64,000 bases of DNA from Cordylochernes scorpioides (GCA_030710605.1 CP092865.1:137069964-137133963); one strand, 5' to 3'. Shown: positions 11,304 to 22,995, counted from the stretch's first letter. Notes: generated by a model from the sequence alone, not told the origin. Numbers and translations are program-made.

Positions 11304-11470
11304 CGCTAACCATGACGTATGCACGAAGGAACGTGTGGCCATTGGACATGCGTCGGACCTGGAGGCTGTTGTTGGGTGCTGCGCTGCCTGGAGTATAGGA
11401 GCTCCATCTATTATTTCTTCCTGTGGTGAATTTGTATAAGACCGCTGGTCTTAAGCTTTGTGTGTGTGTA
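11304..11470 (+). mobile_element. GT-tailed SINE, full copy with 13-bp target duplication
   Basis: 167-bp insertion flanked by the perfect duplication TTATCTAACGATT (11291-11303 and 11471-11483), so it arrived by target-primed reverse transcription. It starts CGCTAACCATGACGTATG and ends with a TAAGACC/GGTCTTA hairpin, AAGCTTTG and (TG)n. No tRNA-type A/B boxes that I can see, so the origin of its head is unknown. Other copies: 4154, 8344, 14081 (minus) and 22389, 22503 (plus). Confidence 0.8.
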
Positions 11471-11519
11471 TTATCTAACGATTTAAATATGGATAGCTCT
11501 ATTTTCAAAATAAGTATGT

Positions 11520-12600
11520 ATGTGTTTTTTAGGCAACTAAGTGTAAACCTTTTCATTATATGACAATATAAACAAAAAAAAAGAACATATTCAATTAATT
11601 AGGAATTTTTATATAGTTTAACTCTATATTCAATATATATTATTCGAGGTTGGGATATTAATCGAAGAAATACTTAAAGAAATGTACAAAAATATATAAA
11701 ATACACAGAGCCGTTAAGAAAAAATCCCAGATAAGATGTAAATATGGCAGTAAATACAGGTAAGTTTAACGCACAAATCGCTAACTTTCAATGAACACTG
11801 CCACTTAAAATAAAAAAAGAAAGAACAGGATGAGAGGAAAAAAAAACGACAATAAAATTCTCGCTTTATTAACAAATTTCATCTGGATCTTACCGTAAGC
11901 CGTAAAAAAATAAAATAAAAGAGCGGAGAAAAAAAAATAGAAGAGCGGACTCCAATCTAAAAAGGAAGAAGAAGAGGGGGATGTGTGCACAATGAATATA
12001 TAAATTGATCAATACATAATAATAATGATAAACCAAGGGCGCGAGCGATTTACAGGAAAATCTTTAAAAGCTATTTGCATAAGGAGTCCTCAATAAAAAA
12101 CGATAAAATTGAAAAACCTGCCAATAGAGTGGGAGGAGGAGATTTAGAAAGAGTGGATAAAGGAGTTGGGAAGCGAGAAGGTAAAGCGAGAGAAGAGAGA
12201 GAAAAAAAAAGTTTTTATGTATATAAAATTTTTCCAATATGGCGCTTGGATTCCGGCCGGGCATTATGCAAATGGTCGGAATGGAAGAGCTGAAACAAGG
12301 GATGAATCCGACCATTAGCAAGCAGGCTAGGTAAGATTGATTAGCAAGTGCCCGCTACAGAGAGGAGGAGAAAAAAAGGGCTACCTGATTTTAAAATAAA
12401 ATTTAGCGGTTGTATTGTGAAATATTAGTTTTTGTAACACCCCTTGTAACAACGGCGGCCAAACATTGGGTCGCCCACAAGACCTCCCGCATTTATTTGC
12501 TCGGAAAACATTGCTAACCGCTTGGAAGTTTTAGGGAGCGGGGTTATTAAACGTTCTCTGGAATTGGTGAGATTTAATGTTGGAGATTCGTTCTACAATA
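11520..12600. other. No gene recognised; non-repetitive part at 12060-12560
   Basis: A-rich to 12060, then a mixed-composition stretch without copies elsewhere in the window. Overlapping ORFs on both strands (12064-12321 minus, 12075-12293 plus) look like chance frames. Confidence 0.5.
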
Positions 12601-12605
12601 CCGAA

Positions 12606-13005
12606 TACACTCATAGACAACAGGAAGTTGTACCTTTTAGCATGTATATCGGGATTCAGACAATAACTCTGAAAGATATTACAGTGACCTTTATTTAGAC
12701 AAACGAGAGATAACCAATTGTGAACAAAATTGTCTCCGTCTCCTTTAAAAATATATATATTTCACTTCCATAAGTTTTGTCCATTGTTCCATAAGATTCG
12801 TTCTACAATACCGAATACACTCATGGACAACAGAAAATTGTACCTTTCAGCATGTATATTGGGATTCAGACTATAGCTCTGAAAGATATTTGATACACAG
12901 TGATCTTCATTTGGAAACACTAGATGACCAATTGTGAACAAAATAGCCTCTGTAACCATTAAAAAAAGAGATATTTCACTTCCATAAGTTTTGTACATGA
13001 GTGTA
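12606..13005. mobile_element. Tandem dimer of Tc1-like MITE (210-bp period)
   Basis: Two MITE copies (12606-about 12790 and 12816-13005). Each is preceded by the same flank GATTCGTTCTACAATACCGA (12585 and 12795), so flank and element were duplicated together. Terminal repeats are TACACTCAT(A/G)GACAA and TTTTGT(C/A)CATGAGTGTA. Confidence 0.75.
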
Positions 13006-13289
13006 TGCCTTAAACGCGCGCGCTGTCGAAATGGAAACTAAAACTTATATTTCGACTGATAGGAAACTCTAAAGGAAATGTGTCCCAGGGATAGCATTAT
13101 TTAACAAAACACAACTCAGTTTTGTTAAGATTTTTCCTCTTTTTATCCCATTTCAGACAGAATCCTGGAGATTTAAGACAGTTAAATCTCTCTTCTCCAA
13201 TCCCGGACAATAAACCATGTAGTGTGGAAAGACATGGCTAAATTCGTTATTGCACATTGTATTTTAAGTCCTTAGATTTCAGTAAAAAA

Positions 13290-13555
13290 ACGAAGGAAGT
13301 TGGCCAGATGGAAATCTGGTCACCTACGCCCTCTAGTCTATAAAGAGGGAGCCAAAAGCTTCCCCATGTGCACTAGGTACAAAACCGAAGAGGCCACTCC
13401 CCAACATATACTAAATTGTATTGGAAAGGACAAAAGATCTCTGTACAGAGAACCAAGAAGAGTTCTTTAACTTCTCTATGAGCACGACCTCCAAGATCAT
13501 GTCTAATTTAGACTAATAAAAATATAAGTAAAAAATAATAATAATAAAACGTGAT
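13290..13555 (+). pseudogene. LINE 3' end with zinc-knuckle tail
   Basis: The plus strand encodes, with one upstream stop, PMCTRYKTEEATPQHILNC, the C-x-x-C...H...C knuckle that closes the second ORF of Jockey/I-type LINEs after RT and RNase H. The frame stops near 13470. A short untranslated region with ATAATAATAATAAAA follows as the 3' tail. All upstream RT sequence is missing (5' truncation). The first knuckle cysteine is not clear in this copy. Confidence 0.6.
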
Positions 13556-13842
13556 CATGTTGAACATCTTTACATATGAACCATATTGATAACTATGAGT
13601 AGTGTTCGACTTGTGTAGCTTCCGTTTAAGATAGATCCAATGTATATGTGATAACCACTTGATATGTCACAGTACATGTCATTCCTATCAACAAGTCCTG
13701 ATAGTTCGCAATCTCACAGCACAGACTTATTTATAAAATATTTACATTTCCTATCTTACATGTTCTCCAGCGTGAGTGCATAGTGAGACTACTAGTTACA
13801 CAAATTTCGACAAACGAATTATTTACATATTTTACAATATGA

Positions 13843-14030
13843 TGATTTTTTACTGTAAGCGCACCAAATGTCTACACATGTGAAAAGCAGTTCGAATTTG
13901 CACTTACAAATGTGCCAGAGCCTCGTTTGGTTACTTGCACTTGCTGGTGGGGTTGGACTTTTGCAGTCGCTAACTACCCTCCTTGATTATCATGGCCTGT
14001 ACCAAGTGTACTGGGGATAAGCAAAAAAAA
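13843..14030. repeat. Rearranged tRNA-SINE (T family)
   Basis: An inverted body segment (TTACTGTAAGCGCACCA... to ...GGTTGGACTTTTGCA) is joined to a plus-strand tail (CATGATTATCATGGCC-like, GTACTGGGGATAAGC, then poly-A). Both halves match the T family defined at 60437-60747. Confidence 0.65.
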
Positions 14031-14080
14031 AAAAAACAATATGATGATAGAAACATTTATTCAAAGCTATCTATACACCC

Positions 14081-14157
14081 ACATACAGCTTTATTGAGAC
14101 CACCAGTCTTATACAGATTCACCACAGGAAGAAATCATAGATTGAGCTCTTATAAAT
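14081..14157 (-). repeat. GT-tailed SINE fragment
   Basis: Matches the hairpin and the CACCACAGGAAGAAATCATA block of the family at 11304-11470. Confidence 0.6.
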
Positions 14158-14189
14158 GTTATCTATCCTAACACAAAGCAATAACGCGC

Positions 14190-14355
14190 CATCTATACAT
14201 ATAAAATGGAAGGATTTAAAAGCACGAATGTTTCTTTTATACATAATACAAACTTCTACTGTCTAATATATTTGTTCATCGCAGTAAGAGAAGTAGAAGT
14301 TTGTATTATGTATAAAAGAAACATTAGTGCTTTAAATCCTTTCATTTTATATGTT
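14190..14355. repeat. K-family flank palindrome
   Basis: Inverted repeat: AAAATGGAAGGATTTAAAAG...CAAACTTCTACTGT (from 14204) pairs with ACAGTAGAAG-like sequence ending CTTTAAATCCTTTCATTTT (to about 14350). These are the outer arms of the K element without its structured core. Confidence 0.65.
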
Positions 14356-14638
14356 ATCTATATTAACTGTGAGTATAGTAAAATGTTCTTCAAATACCTT
14401 GAAATACAAGCATGTCATATTTTAATAAGATTTGAAATTGTTTTCGATTTCAATCAAAAAACGAAACAATTATAGACGCTATGATTCTTTTTAAAATAAA
14501 ACAATTTCTACTGCCCTTACTGCAATGGAAAAATTTATGGGAGGGCCTGGATCATCAGTGGTAAACCCTCCCAGAGGTTTCGTCAGTTTAATCTACTATA
14601 CCGCTGTTATATTGCATTTTTGGAACTTCCTTTTTATA

Positions 14639-15923
14639 CCAGGTCTATTAGTATGAAACGCGAAAATGGGCGCCAGAGGCCGCTGTGCAACTTTATTTGA
14701 GCCGACGGTGGCGCTGTTGTAGGCGTTTTGTTCTTTGACTCACGTGGCATCAGCATGCGTGCAGTTTTAGAAAAATTCAAATCGTGAAAATTTTCTGGAG
14801 CCTGTGGAAAATGGCGATTTCCGAGCCAAAAAGTGCCCATTTGCGGGAAGTTTTGTTGTTCGCCTTCAACTGGAAGAAAAGTGCCACTGAAGCCCACCGA
14901 ATGCTCGAGGAAGTTTACAGCGACCACGCTCTGAGCAAATCGCAGTGTTACAGGTGGTTTAAAAAATTCCAAAGTGGCGATTTTGAACTTGATAATGAAC
15001 CACGTGGAAAATCGCCCCAAAAGTTCGAGGACGCTGAACTGCAAGCTTTGTTGGATGAGGACAGTACCCAAATGCAGGAGAAACTCGCAAAACAGCTCCA
15101 GGTGTCTCAAGGTGCTGTTTCTCTACGTTTAAACTGCCTCGGAATGACCCAAAAGCTTTCCAGATGGGTCCCCCACGAGTTGAGCGAAAGGCAGCAATAA
15201 CGGCGTCTGGTAACCTGCGAAGGGCTGCTCGCCAGGCATGAAAAGAAGACATTTTTGCACCGAATCGTAACTTCTGATGAGAAATGGATCCACTTCAGCA
15301 ATCCTACGCGCCAAAAGTCGTGGGGCCTGCCCGGCCAATTTCCAAAACAGACGCCTAGGCCCAATCGCTTCGGAAAAAAGGCAATGCTTTGCATATGGTG
15401 GGATCAGACCAGCGTAGTATATTTCGAGCTCCTGAAACCTGGCAAAATGGTCAATACTAGTCGCTACGGACAACAAATGCACAGTTTGAGAGAGGCGTTG
15501 AATGAAAAAAGACCGGAATAGCGTGAAAAGCACAACAACCTGATACTGCAGCATGACAACGCTCCAGCCCACAACGCTACGGTGGTCAAAAACACCATAA
15601 AAGACTCGGGCTGAGAACTCTAACCCCACCCGCCGTACTCACCAGACTTAGCGCCGTCGAACTACCACCTTTTCACATCTTTAGGACACGCCCTAAAAAA
15701 CCAGGAATTCACGAACTCAGACATACTCCGAAAATGACTTGTTGACTGGTTCGACTTAAAAGGAATAGAAATTTTCAGAAAAGGAATTCGAAAATTGCCT
15801 GAAAAGTGGTCCGAGTCTATAGCTAATCAGGGCAGTTATTTTGAATAAAAAATCTTTTGTTGTATGGAATTGGTGAACTTTTGAATTCACTGAAATTTTC
15901 GCGTTTCATACTAATAGACCTGG
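14639..15923 (+). mobile_element. Mariner element, full length
   Basis: 1285 bp, the usual length for mariner. Perfect 29-bp terminal inverted repeats start CCAGGTCTATTAGTATGAAA (14639-14667 and 15895-15923). TA duplications lie at 14637-14638 and 15924-15925. The empty site is visible in the K copy at 24716-25000. The single transposase frame inside is inactivated by point mutations. Confidence 0.93.
14811..15848 (+). pseudogene. Mariner transposase, inactivated
   Basis: 345 codons plus stop in one frame from ATG 14811, the normal mariner length. Other elements in this region begin with ATG in the same way, so I prefer it to the GTG at 14784. An N-terminal helix-turn-helix region (SQCYRWFKKFQSGDFELDNE) is clear. 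Catalytic residues: D156 in TSDEKW and D249 in QHDNAPAH are kept; the third Asp at codon 284 is Asn (LAPSNYHLF). Five in-frame stops (15198, 15519, 15612, 15621, 15735) and no frameshift are present; most changes look like C-to-T or G-to-A. The D34D type would have cut and pasted the element at TA sites in the nucleus. Now dead. Confidence 0.92.
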
Positions 15924-16020
15924 TAGTGATACTATATTGCTAGACTCTTGAAATGGATATTTTAGATGAACTATGGACATAAGCTTTGAGGATAACAGAA
16001 TTACTTATAATTATAAATAT

Positions 16021-16560
16021 ATGTTTTCGATCTCTCTTTTTTTTTTCGCTCGAAAAAATTCAAAGATCTTCCACACTACAAAGAGTGGGTAGCGTAAAAA
16101 AGAATGTTTTAAACTCTGGGATTTCTATAAACAGACGATATGGGATCTAATTGGGAATTTAGACATTAGAAATATATATACACTGATGAGGATAAACCAG
16201 AATAAGAAATGATACCTATATTAGGGTATCGTTCTCTTGCTTTAAAAACGAATCGTCAAAATATTAATATATAAGTCGTAACAATTCAATTATATAGAGT
16301 TAACAGTGTTGTTATTGTTATAATTATGTTCATCAATAGAATGATTAAATCAGAGAGAAGGAGGCAAAGAAGACGCCATATTTCTTTATATAGAATCCTA
16401 ATAAAATCAAATATAGAATAATAAAAGATAATATTATAAAAAAAAAAGAAAAAGCTTATTACCATACTATTACATTTTTCGCACCAATTTCATTTATTTT
16501 TTTCTTCCATCTCCAATGTATTTGAGATTTCGTCGGTTTATTATTATTTTTCATACGAGA
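16021..16560. other. AT-rich, nothing recognised
   Basis: Homopolymer-rich sequence without repeats shared inside the window. Confidence 0.6.
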
Positions 16561-16870
16561 AATCTTCTGCGTCTCAAGTTCTGGCGGGAAAGGAAGAATC
16601 TTTTTGGCGGGAAATAGGTTTGGGGGCTTGTTATATGAGACTGAATAGGCAGGCTAGAGCCCAGAAATGATATTAGCTCGGGAATGAATGCGAATTGTTG
16701 GAGGCTTAAGAAATGGCGGCCGGGGAATAAAAGACCAAAAGATTGAATTTTTCGACAGATGATTAGGGTCGTCCATATTTTTTACACTACCGCCATTTTG
16801 GCGGGCTGGAATATTTGGAGTTGATATTATTGTCCGGGGTTTCTCATTAAAGTCTACCCTATATATAACA
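16560..16870. other. Non-repetitive island, possible regulatory DNA
   Basis: GC-richer than its flanks, with no copies in the window. It contains AAATGGCGGCCGG (about 16711) and CGCCATTTTGGCGGG (about 16791), both close to YY1-type sites. The minus ORF at 16654-16926 is not recognisable. Confidence 0.3.
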
Positions 16871-17102
16871 GATGGGGAGTTAATTAAATATTTATTTAGA
16901 TTATATAATAATATATTATCTCTCACACTATTACTTATAATAAATATATTATATAAATATAGTCAAATATTATTTTCCACTCTCTCTTTCTCTTGAAAAT
17001 ATGAAACAATTCTTTGAAAATATATATTTCTTATGATATTTATTATTAAATACTATTTCTACAGATCATACTTTCTTCATTCATGATAAAATTGTGAAAA
17101 AG

Positions 17103-17244
17103 TATTAAAATTACAATTATATTCTCACAATGAGTATCTTTTTTATTTAAAGACGCTAGCTTTCAAGCGTTAATCGCTCTTGAAAGCTAACGTTTTTTAA
17201 ATAAAAAAAGATACTCATTGTGAGAATATAATTGTAATTTTAAT
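17103..17244. repeat. Foldback B (AGCTAGC hammerhead-like family)
   Basis: Near-perfect palindrome, arms about 67 bp. The centre holds AAGCGTTAATCGCTCTTGAAAG. The family (also 18480-18880, 39755-39925, 44518-44795) has the plus-type order CCGTTGA, GAGCG stem, CTTGAAAG, CTAGCG. Confidence 0.7.
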
Positions 17245-18030
17245 AGGATCATACTTTAATGATTAAAATTGTTGTAAGGTCTGGAAAGATATAATCCTTA
17301 TCATAATAAACATATTGCTAAAATATTTACAAATTTTATCGATAGATAGCAATTGAATTTATAGTTTTACTCTCTTTCCTTCTCTTTCTCTCTTTATCAC
17401 TCTAAAAGACTATATATTAGTTTGCATAAAAACGGAAAAAAAGATGTAGCCACTTTTTTAGAGTATAGCGATAAAATATATAAACTATGAAAGAATTCAA
17501 TGGATGAAAGTTTTCATCTATGTATTTTATATCATTTTATACAATTATACAAATATACAATTATTTTATTTCCAAAGCGCTATATGCCGTAAGGGATACT
17601 TGCGCCAAACAAGGAGAAAAGTTTATTTACAAAAGTTATTCACATTATTCAACGCATGAAAACATTAGAGATCAAGATTTTGTAGAAAGTTTAGAATGTA
17701 TTTACAAAATAAATTGAACTTTAAATATGATTTTTTATCGGAAATCAAATCGTTAAGTTCACAAACAACTAGTTCATTCTTCATTCTATAATCTTGTTGC
17801 GTTAAAACAAAAGAGAGATCAATATATGGTAACTTTATCAATATCAGAAAATGTCTGGCAAGCCTTTCCTAATATCAACGTACAACTGTGGTAAAATGAC
17901 GAAATAAGCATTTGTTTCATAATTTTACTACACTTGTACATTGAGCTGAGGAAAAGCGCTTGCTAGAAAGCTCTTTTTATAGAATAAAGTTTCACAATTG
18001 ATATTCTTTTTTTTTTTTTTTGGATGAATT

Positions 18031-18236
18031 GAAATCCAATCAAAAAGCCACCAAACAAGAATAGTTTATCAAAATTCTTATCTTATTATAAGCAATCAAA
18101 AGATACCACGAAACATGGATAATTTACCAAAATTCATATATTTTTATAAGAATTCAAAAGAGGAAACCAAATAGTTTACCAAAATTCCTATCTAGGCAAT
18201 CAAAAAAGCCACCCAACCAGTAGAGTTTACCAAAAA
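18031..18236 (+). repeat. Degenerate minisatellite, about four units
   Basis: The block CAATCAAAA(A/G)...CCACC...TTTA(T/C)CAAAATTC recurs near 18037, 18093, 18152 and 18201 (spacing 57, 59 and 49 bp). Units have diverged substantially. Confidence 0.6.
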
Positions 18237-18259
18237 ATTGGTAATTCAGTCTGGAGTGT

Positions 18260-18440
18260 ATCGACGTAGGCGACCGAGGAAGAAACAAATCGAGTAGGAT
18301 CCGTCCTCGGGCAGTGAATTATAGCAGGTGGACAAATTTATAGGGCTGGCCTGGGCATTGTCTCCTCGGGAACCGGTCCTTCTGCCCCGCCTGCCCGCCC
18401 GCCCGTCCCTCTAGGCCGTGAGTTGGAAGATCCTACTTGC
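18260..18440. other. GC-rich non-repetitive patch
   Basis: Includes CCCCGCCTGCCCGCCCGCCC at about 18386, GC-box-like sequence in a very AT-rich region. No ORF of note. Confidence 0.3.
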
Positions 18441-18454
18441 CAGCTTATGGTCTG

Positions 18455-18880
18455 ATTTCACTCAAGGAATTTGTATCGATTCATTGTGTAAGCTTTCTTT
18501 ATTCATGTTAAAATTGTGAAAAACGTTTAAAAATACAAAAATTATTTCTCACAATGAGTTTCTTTTATTCTATAATGCTAGCTTTCAAGCGATAGTTTGA
18601 TTTGACTCAAGGAATTTGTATCGATTCATTGTGAAATTTTTCTTTATTCATGATAAAATTGTGAAAAACGTTTTAAAATACAAAAATTATTTATCACAAT
18701 GAGTTTTTTTATTCTACCTGGTATAATGCTAGCTTTAAAGCAATAATTGCTCTTCAAGGAGCTTAATACATCGACTATATCTCTTACAAGAATGTATTTG
18801 TAAATATTTATTGTGAGATATAGTCAATGTTTTTTATTTAAGCCCGTTGAAGAGCGATTATTGATTGAAAGCTAGCGTTT
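18455..18880. repeat. Foldback B cluster with a 145-bp tandem duplication
   Basis: CTCAAGGAATTTGTATCGAT occurs at 18461 and 18606, each followed by CATTGTG, a TTTATTCATG block and a GCTAGCTTT segment, so about 145 bp are duplicated in tandem. A third, opposite-orientation part (18780-18880) ends CCCGTTGAAGAGCG...TTGAAAGCTAGCG on the plus strand. Confidence 0.6.
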
Positions 18881-18897
18881 TCTCTATTCTTTCTTTC

Positions 18898-18975
18898 TTA
18901 TTTTCACTCAATCATATTAGGGTATCAAGCTTGACAACCATCATACTGGGTGAAGTAGAATGCCTTTGTCATTAA
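18898..18975 (-). repeat. RTE-like fragment (pair with 2376-2470)
   Basis: CTCAATCATATTAGGGTATC... through GTAGAATGCCTTTGTCATTA is the inverse of the end of the 2120-2470 fragment. Confidence 0.55.
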
Positions 18976-20975
18976 GAGCTAGTATTTTAAAATAAAAGAA
19001 ACTCATTGTGAGAAAATATTTTTGTATTTTTAAGCTTTCCTTATTTTAGATAATATAAACAACTGGATTATTTTACCTATATAGGATATCTAGATGATTA
19101 GTTGGAATCGATTTTGAGATTTTATTCTTTGTTTGTGTTAAACTAGCGTGTGTCGAAATTAATGGTACGTGCTATTAACAATGGCTACCTTAATTACATA
19201 CAATATATTGGTATATAAAGTCGTATTTTAAGGTGAAATAAGGTTAGAAATAATCGTTATTTCTCCTTAAAATTTTTTTTGAATTTTCGTTCAAAAGAAA
19301 CACATGCGGGATAATTTTCAAATGTCGTTTTACAATAATATATATTTACTTATTGATAAATCTAGATCGAAAAGGTTCGAATAGGTTCTAAAGGTTCTTT
19401 CCAAATTTTCAATGGATGATCGAGTATTGTTAGAAGACTAACCCTTGATTCAGGTCTTCAATTCTTCGATACGATTAAAGAACAACGAGATAATATGACA
19501 CGCTTTGATGCTGGATATGGACAATCCAGCTTGTAGGCGTACTATCACCAAATACTTTATTTAAAAAAAATCCCTCAAGACATCGTCGCCCACAGATAGA
19601 AATTTGCCTTAAGGAATCATTTTCTGCCAAGGGGAACTCTCTAAAATATCCTGATGGGGAACTCTACAAATTTCTGGTGAGTTATCTGTTGGTTGGATCA
19701 CGCAGCGAAGGATCTCGGCAAGAGTCCAAACGGAAGTCAACTAGGGCTATTTGTCACGCTCGTCGATTGTCCTGTCTGTCTCTTCCATTTTCCACAATGT
19801 CTAACGGCGAGCAGGTGAACCAAATTAGAACCAAAAGAAGGAGAAGAAGAAGGCCAAACGACCGTCACTCTACGTTTGCCAGCCAAACAAGACAATGCTA
19901 AACTGTTCCAGGCAACCTTTTTTTAATCTCCTCAAGATCGGGCGTCCTCAAATGGCGTGAAGATCCCGCGACTTCACAATGGACAAAGGACTTCTTGTCG
20001 GTGGGAGGTGGATGATGTTTTTCTTAGCCCCAACAATGCCGCCGCGGTCTCTCAATGGAAATGGTCCCCTGCTGGGTCTTTGGTCAAATTAGCTAGAACC
20101 GATCTTCTGTGATTCTTCTATTATGGGACTTCTTTTTTAGCGGCCTCCAAATAGGCCTGCTGATATTGTGTTGAATCAGTTCCCGGTTGGATCTATTTTT
20201 ATAAACGTCCTCCCCGTCAGGATGATGTTATGGTGACCGAATGGAAACTTTCCATATATACCTAGTCGTAATATGCAAATAAGAACGACGCGTTTAGAAA
20301 CGATTATACATTTTTTCTTATGCAAATATATAGCCATATAACTACAGTAAGATACTCATTATAATGTTCACGCTTATAAAGTCATTCTGTTTATTAAATT
20401 ATTTTTTTGTCCGTTTTTAAACTGTATTTTTTTATTATTTCCTGTATATACAACGCTTTCTCGCTTATAGCGCGCTTGAAGAATACAGTTAAAAATAAGT
20501 CTTACTGTATGTAAATATTGAAGCATACCACTCTTGTGAAACATTGTATCCTTCAGTGGTAGAGTCCTAGATATATGTTTGGAAATCTTCTGCAGTTTAA
20601 ATCCAGTGGTCTAATATGTAAATGTGTAGCAGACGATCCTACCTGCCTCTGGAGAACCAGCCAATGAGAGCAAAGAGGGTTGCTTACCTGGAAACACAAA
20701 GCCATTGTTTACTTAAAAAATCTACATAATGAAGAAATTTATAATTATATAAGGTATAAATAAATAAATACACGTTTTTCAGCAAACGTCACTTATTGAG
20801 TGATTATATCACATGCTAAATATATAAATATTATCAATTCCAACCCGCGTTGGTTATTTCATTCTTTGGCAACATAAATTTCTACTACCGTTAAATGGAA
20901 GATAAAAATATTTTTGAAGAGCTTTTGTGACTTATCAGTATTTTATATCTCTACTGGATAGTGATTGTAGAAACA
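18976..20975. other. No recognised gene; partly GC-richer at 19560-20230
   Basis: 19239-19340 recurs at 28831-28925 (GGTTAGAAATAATC...CATGCGGGATA), so it is repetitive. 19640-20230 has mixed composition and an ORF at 19677-19901 rich in Arg (RTKRRRRRRP), which I cannot assign. 20541-20610 faintly resembles a tRNA gene (CAGTGGTAGAG then TTTAAATCC) but does not fold convincingly. Confidence 0.45.
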
Positions 20976-20980
20976 CAATT

Positions 20981-21190
20981 TACACTAATGGACACAACTT
21001 AAAGAAGCTATACCTTTTAAACATGTAAATCGGGATTCCGACAATAACTCTGAAAGATATAACAGTGACCTTTATGAAATACACACGAAATAACTAAGTG
21101 TGAATAGAATTGCCTCTGTCTCCATTAAAAAAAAAACAGACGACTGGCAATATTAAAATATGAAAGATCATTAAGTTTTGTCAATGGGCG
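20981..21190. mobile_element. Tc1-like MITE, diverged
   Basis: Starts TACACTAATGGACACAACTT and ends TTAAGTTTTGTCAATGG. The interior shares CGGGATTCCGACAATAACTC and AGTGACCTTTATG with the other copies. Confidence 0.7.
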
Positions 21191-22195
21191 CAAATGCAAA
21201 ATAATATAAAAATTATAAAATACCAGAGAGGAAAGTTTACATTGTATAGCACACACACAATATATATATGTCAAAAGATTAACAATATGTTTTTATATAA
21301 TAATATTTCACTACGGTATGTTTAATGTAGCTTTAAATGAAACGAGAGATACACTAACTGCCTAGAAGATGCTAAGTTCTTCAAATAATAAATCCAAATT
21401 TCTAACAACATCTTCACAATTCCTACGCTATATCGGTGAATAACCAATATAATTTAAACAACGATCAAATTCGTCGAAGTCATGAGAGCATCTCCAGTCG
21501 TTCTTCTGCGATACCAGTTTCCTCGAAAGACAACAAACAGTTGACAAATAATAATGGAAAATTGTTGATGTTTCAATCCATTCTTAAACCATCAAAAGGG
21601 ACAATTCTATCAATAACTTGTTTATCAAGTACACGTCTATAACCAAAGACTATGTTAAGTAGCGGGTAGCTACTCAAACTTTCCAACCAAACGACACAGA
21701 ACAGCCGACCGGCTACTAACGAGCAGCAGAATAAAATGTCAATTCCTTCCAAGAAGTCACAATTGGGGTAGAAAGAAAGAAAGAAAGTAAAAAAGAATCT
21801 CGAGAGAATCGGCGAGGTACTGGTTAATGTAATTAACCGCAGTAATTAAGAATAATTGCTCGGAAGACTTTGGGAGTTGAGGTTGAAAAAGAAAGAAAAA
21901 TGGAGAGGTTCTCCAGGGAGACAAAAACTTCCTTACCCGGCAGCAGCAGGAACATTCTGTTTCATTCATAGAACCTTCTGTTTTGTCGTATTCAACTCTT
22001 CTTCAAAGGTTTTAATACAATATTTAACTTCCCCCTTTTTTTACATCAGCAACCCACTTTTTAAAAGAAAGGTAGAAGAACATCACTATAATGTAGGCCT
22101 TGTATACTGTCAGGTTTGTTCTCCCGCTAATTGGTTCTCTTCTGTCACGTGGCCTTAATCAGCCAATCAGCGCGTCAAGTAATCTAGAAATACGG
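21191..22195. other. No gene recognised
   Basis: AT-rich. 21640-22160 is more mixed, with overlapping ORFs on both strands (21757-21969 minus, 21856-22158 plus), neither recognisable. Confidence 0.5.
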
Positions 22196-22204
22196 CGTGT
22201 GTTT

Positions 22205-22275
22205 TATTAGCTTAATGGTCACATAGAGCATCGAAGTATTCTATTAAATAGACAAACGTAGGTTCGAATCATGAA
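22205..22275 (+). repeat. tRNA-like SINE head or tRNA pseudogene
   Basis: TAGCTTAATGG at about 22208 resembles an A box and GGTTCGAATC at 22261 is a good B box. The rest does not form a clean cloverleaf. Confidence 0.4.
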
Positions 22276-22388
22276 AAATTCCTTTACATTTTTGTTTAAA
22301 AATGAAATAGTCTCCTTTTTTAATATATAATTTCTATTTTCACTTTTGGAAGAGAAGATTTTTTCTAATATTTGTATATATAATCATA

Positions 22389-22594
22389 CAGCGCTACCTG
22401 GAGTATAGAAACTCTATCTATGCATCCTTTCTTCCTATGGTGAATCTGTATAAGACCGGTGGTCTTAATAAAGCTTTGTGTGTGTGTGTATTTAAAATCA
22501 TACAGCGCTGACTGGTGTATAGGAGCTTCATCTATTATTTCTTCCTGTGGTGAATCTGTATAAGACCAGTGGTCTTAATAAAGCTTTGTGTGTA
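22389..22594 (+). repeat. Two adjacent GT-tailed SINE fragments
   Basis: Copies at 22389-22490 and 22503-22594. Each has TAAGACC/GGTCTTA, AATAAAGCTTTGTGTG and is separated by AAAATCATAC, a sequence that repeats at 22383, 22495 and 22597. This looks like insertion at, or duplication of, the same short target. Confidence 0.65.
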
Positions 22595-22805
22595 TTTAAA
22601 ATCATACTAGGCTAGCTGTATATTATAGGGATCTGATTTTTAATCGTTCTATTTTGTAATGGCAAATTTCAGAGACGTAAGAATAGATCGTATTTAAATA
22701 CTCCGTCATTGTGTGTTGAGAACGTGTTTAAATAGGTTTATTTAATTTTGGTAAAGACTTATTGTTGATAAACTAATTAAATTATGATGCATTAGCGTGC
22801 CATCT

Positions 22806-22990
22806 GTTATGAAAATTCGAAACTATTATAGACGTGTATGATTCTTTTACAAATTAAACAATTTATACTGTCCTTACTGCAATGGAAAAGAGCCAGGCAC
22901 TCCCTTTAATTTTTCCATTGCAGTAAGGGCAGTTGAAATTGTTTAATTTTATCAAAAGAATCATACGGGTCTATAATAGTTTCGAATGAA
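22806..22990. repeat. K-related palindrome without core
   Basis: Inverted arms of about 85 bp (TTCGAAACTATTATAGACG... against its complement ending at 22987). The arms match the outer parts of 24860-25000, but the structured K core is absent. Confidence 0.65.
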
Positions 22991-22995
22991 CTAAT

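Larger units (their letters stand above)
14440..16020 (-). repeat. K-family element split by mariner
   Basis: K-element sequence at 14466-14638 resumes at 15926-16010. Compared with the unbroken copy at 24716-25000 (minus-strand reading), the two parts join exactly at a TA. On the minus strand the core reads AGCGGTATAGTAGATT, CTGACGAAACCTCT, ACCACTGATGATCC, a worn version. Confidence 0.7.

Noticed and set aside
15129..15629. 166-residue minus-strand ORF in mariner
   Set aside because: Antisense shadow of the transposase frame.
20541..20610. tRNA gene
   Set aside because: A-box-like and B-box-like words only; acceptor and anticodon stems do not pair.
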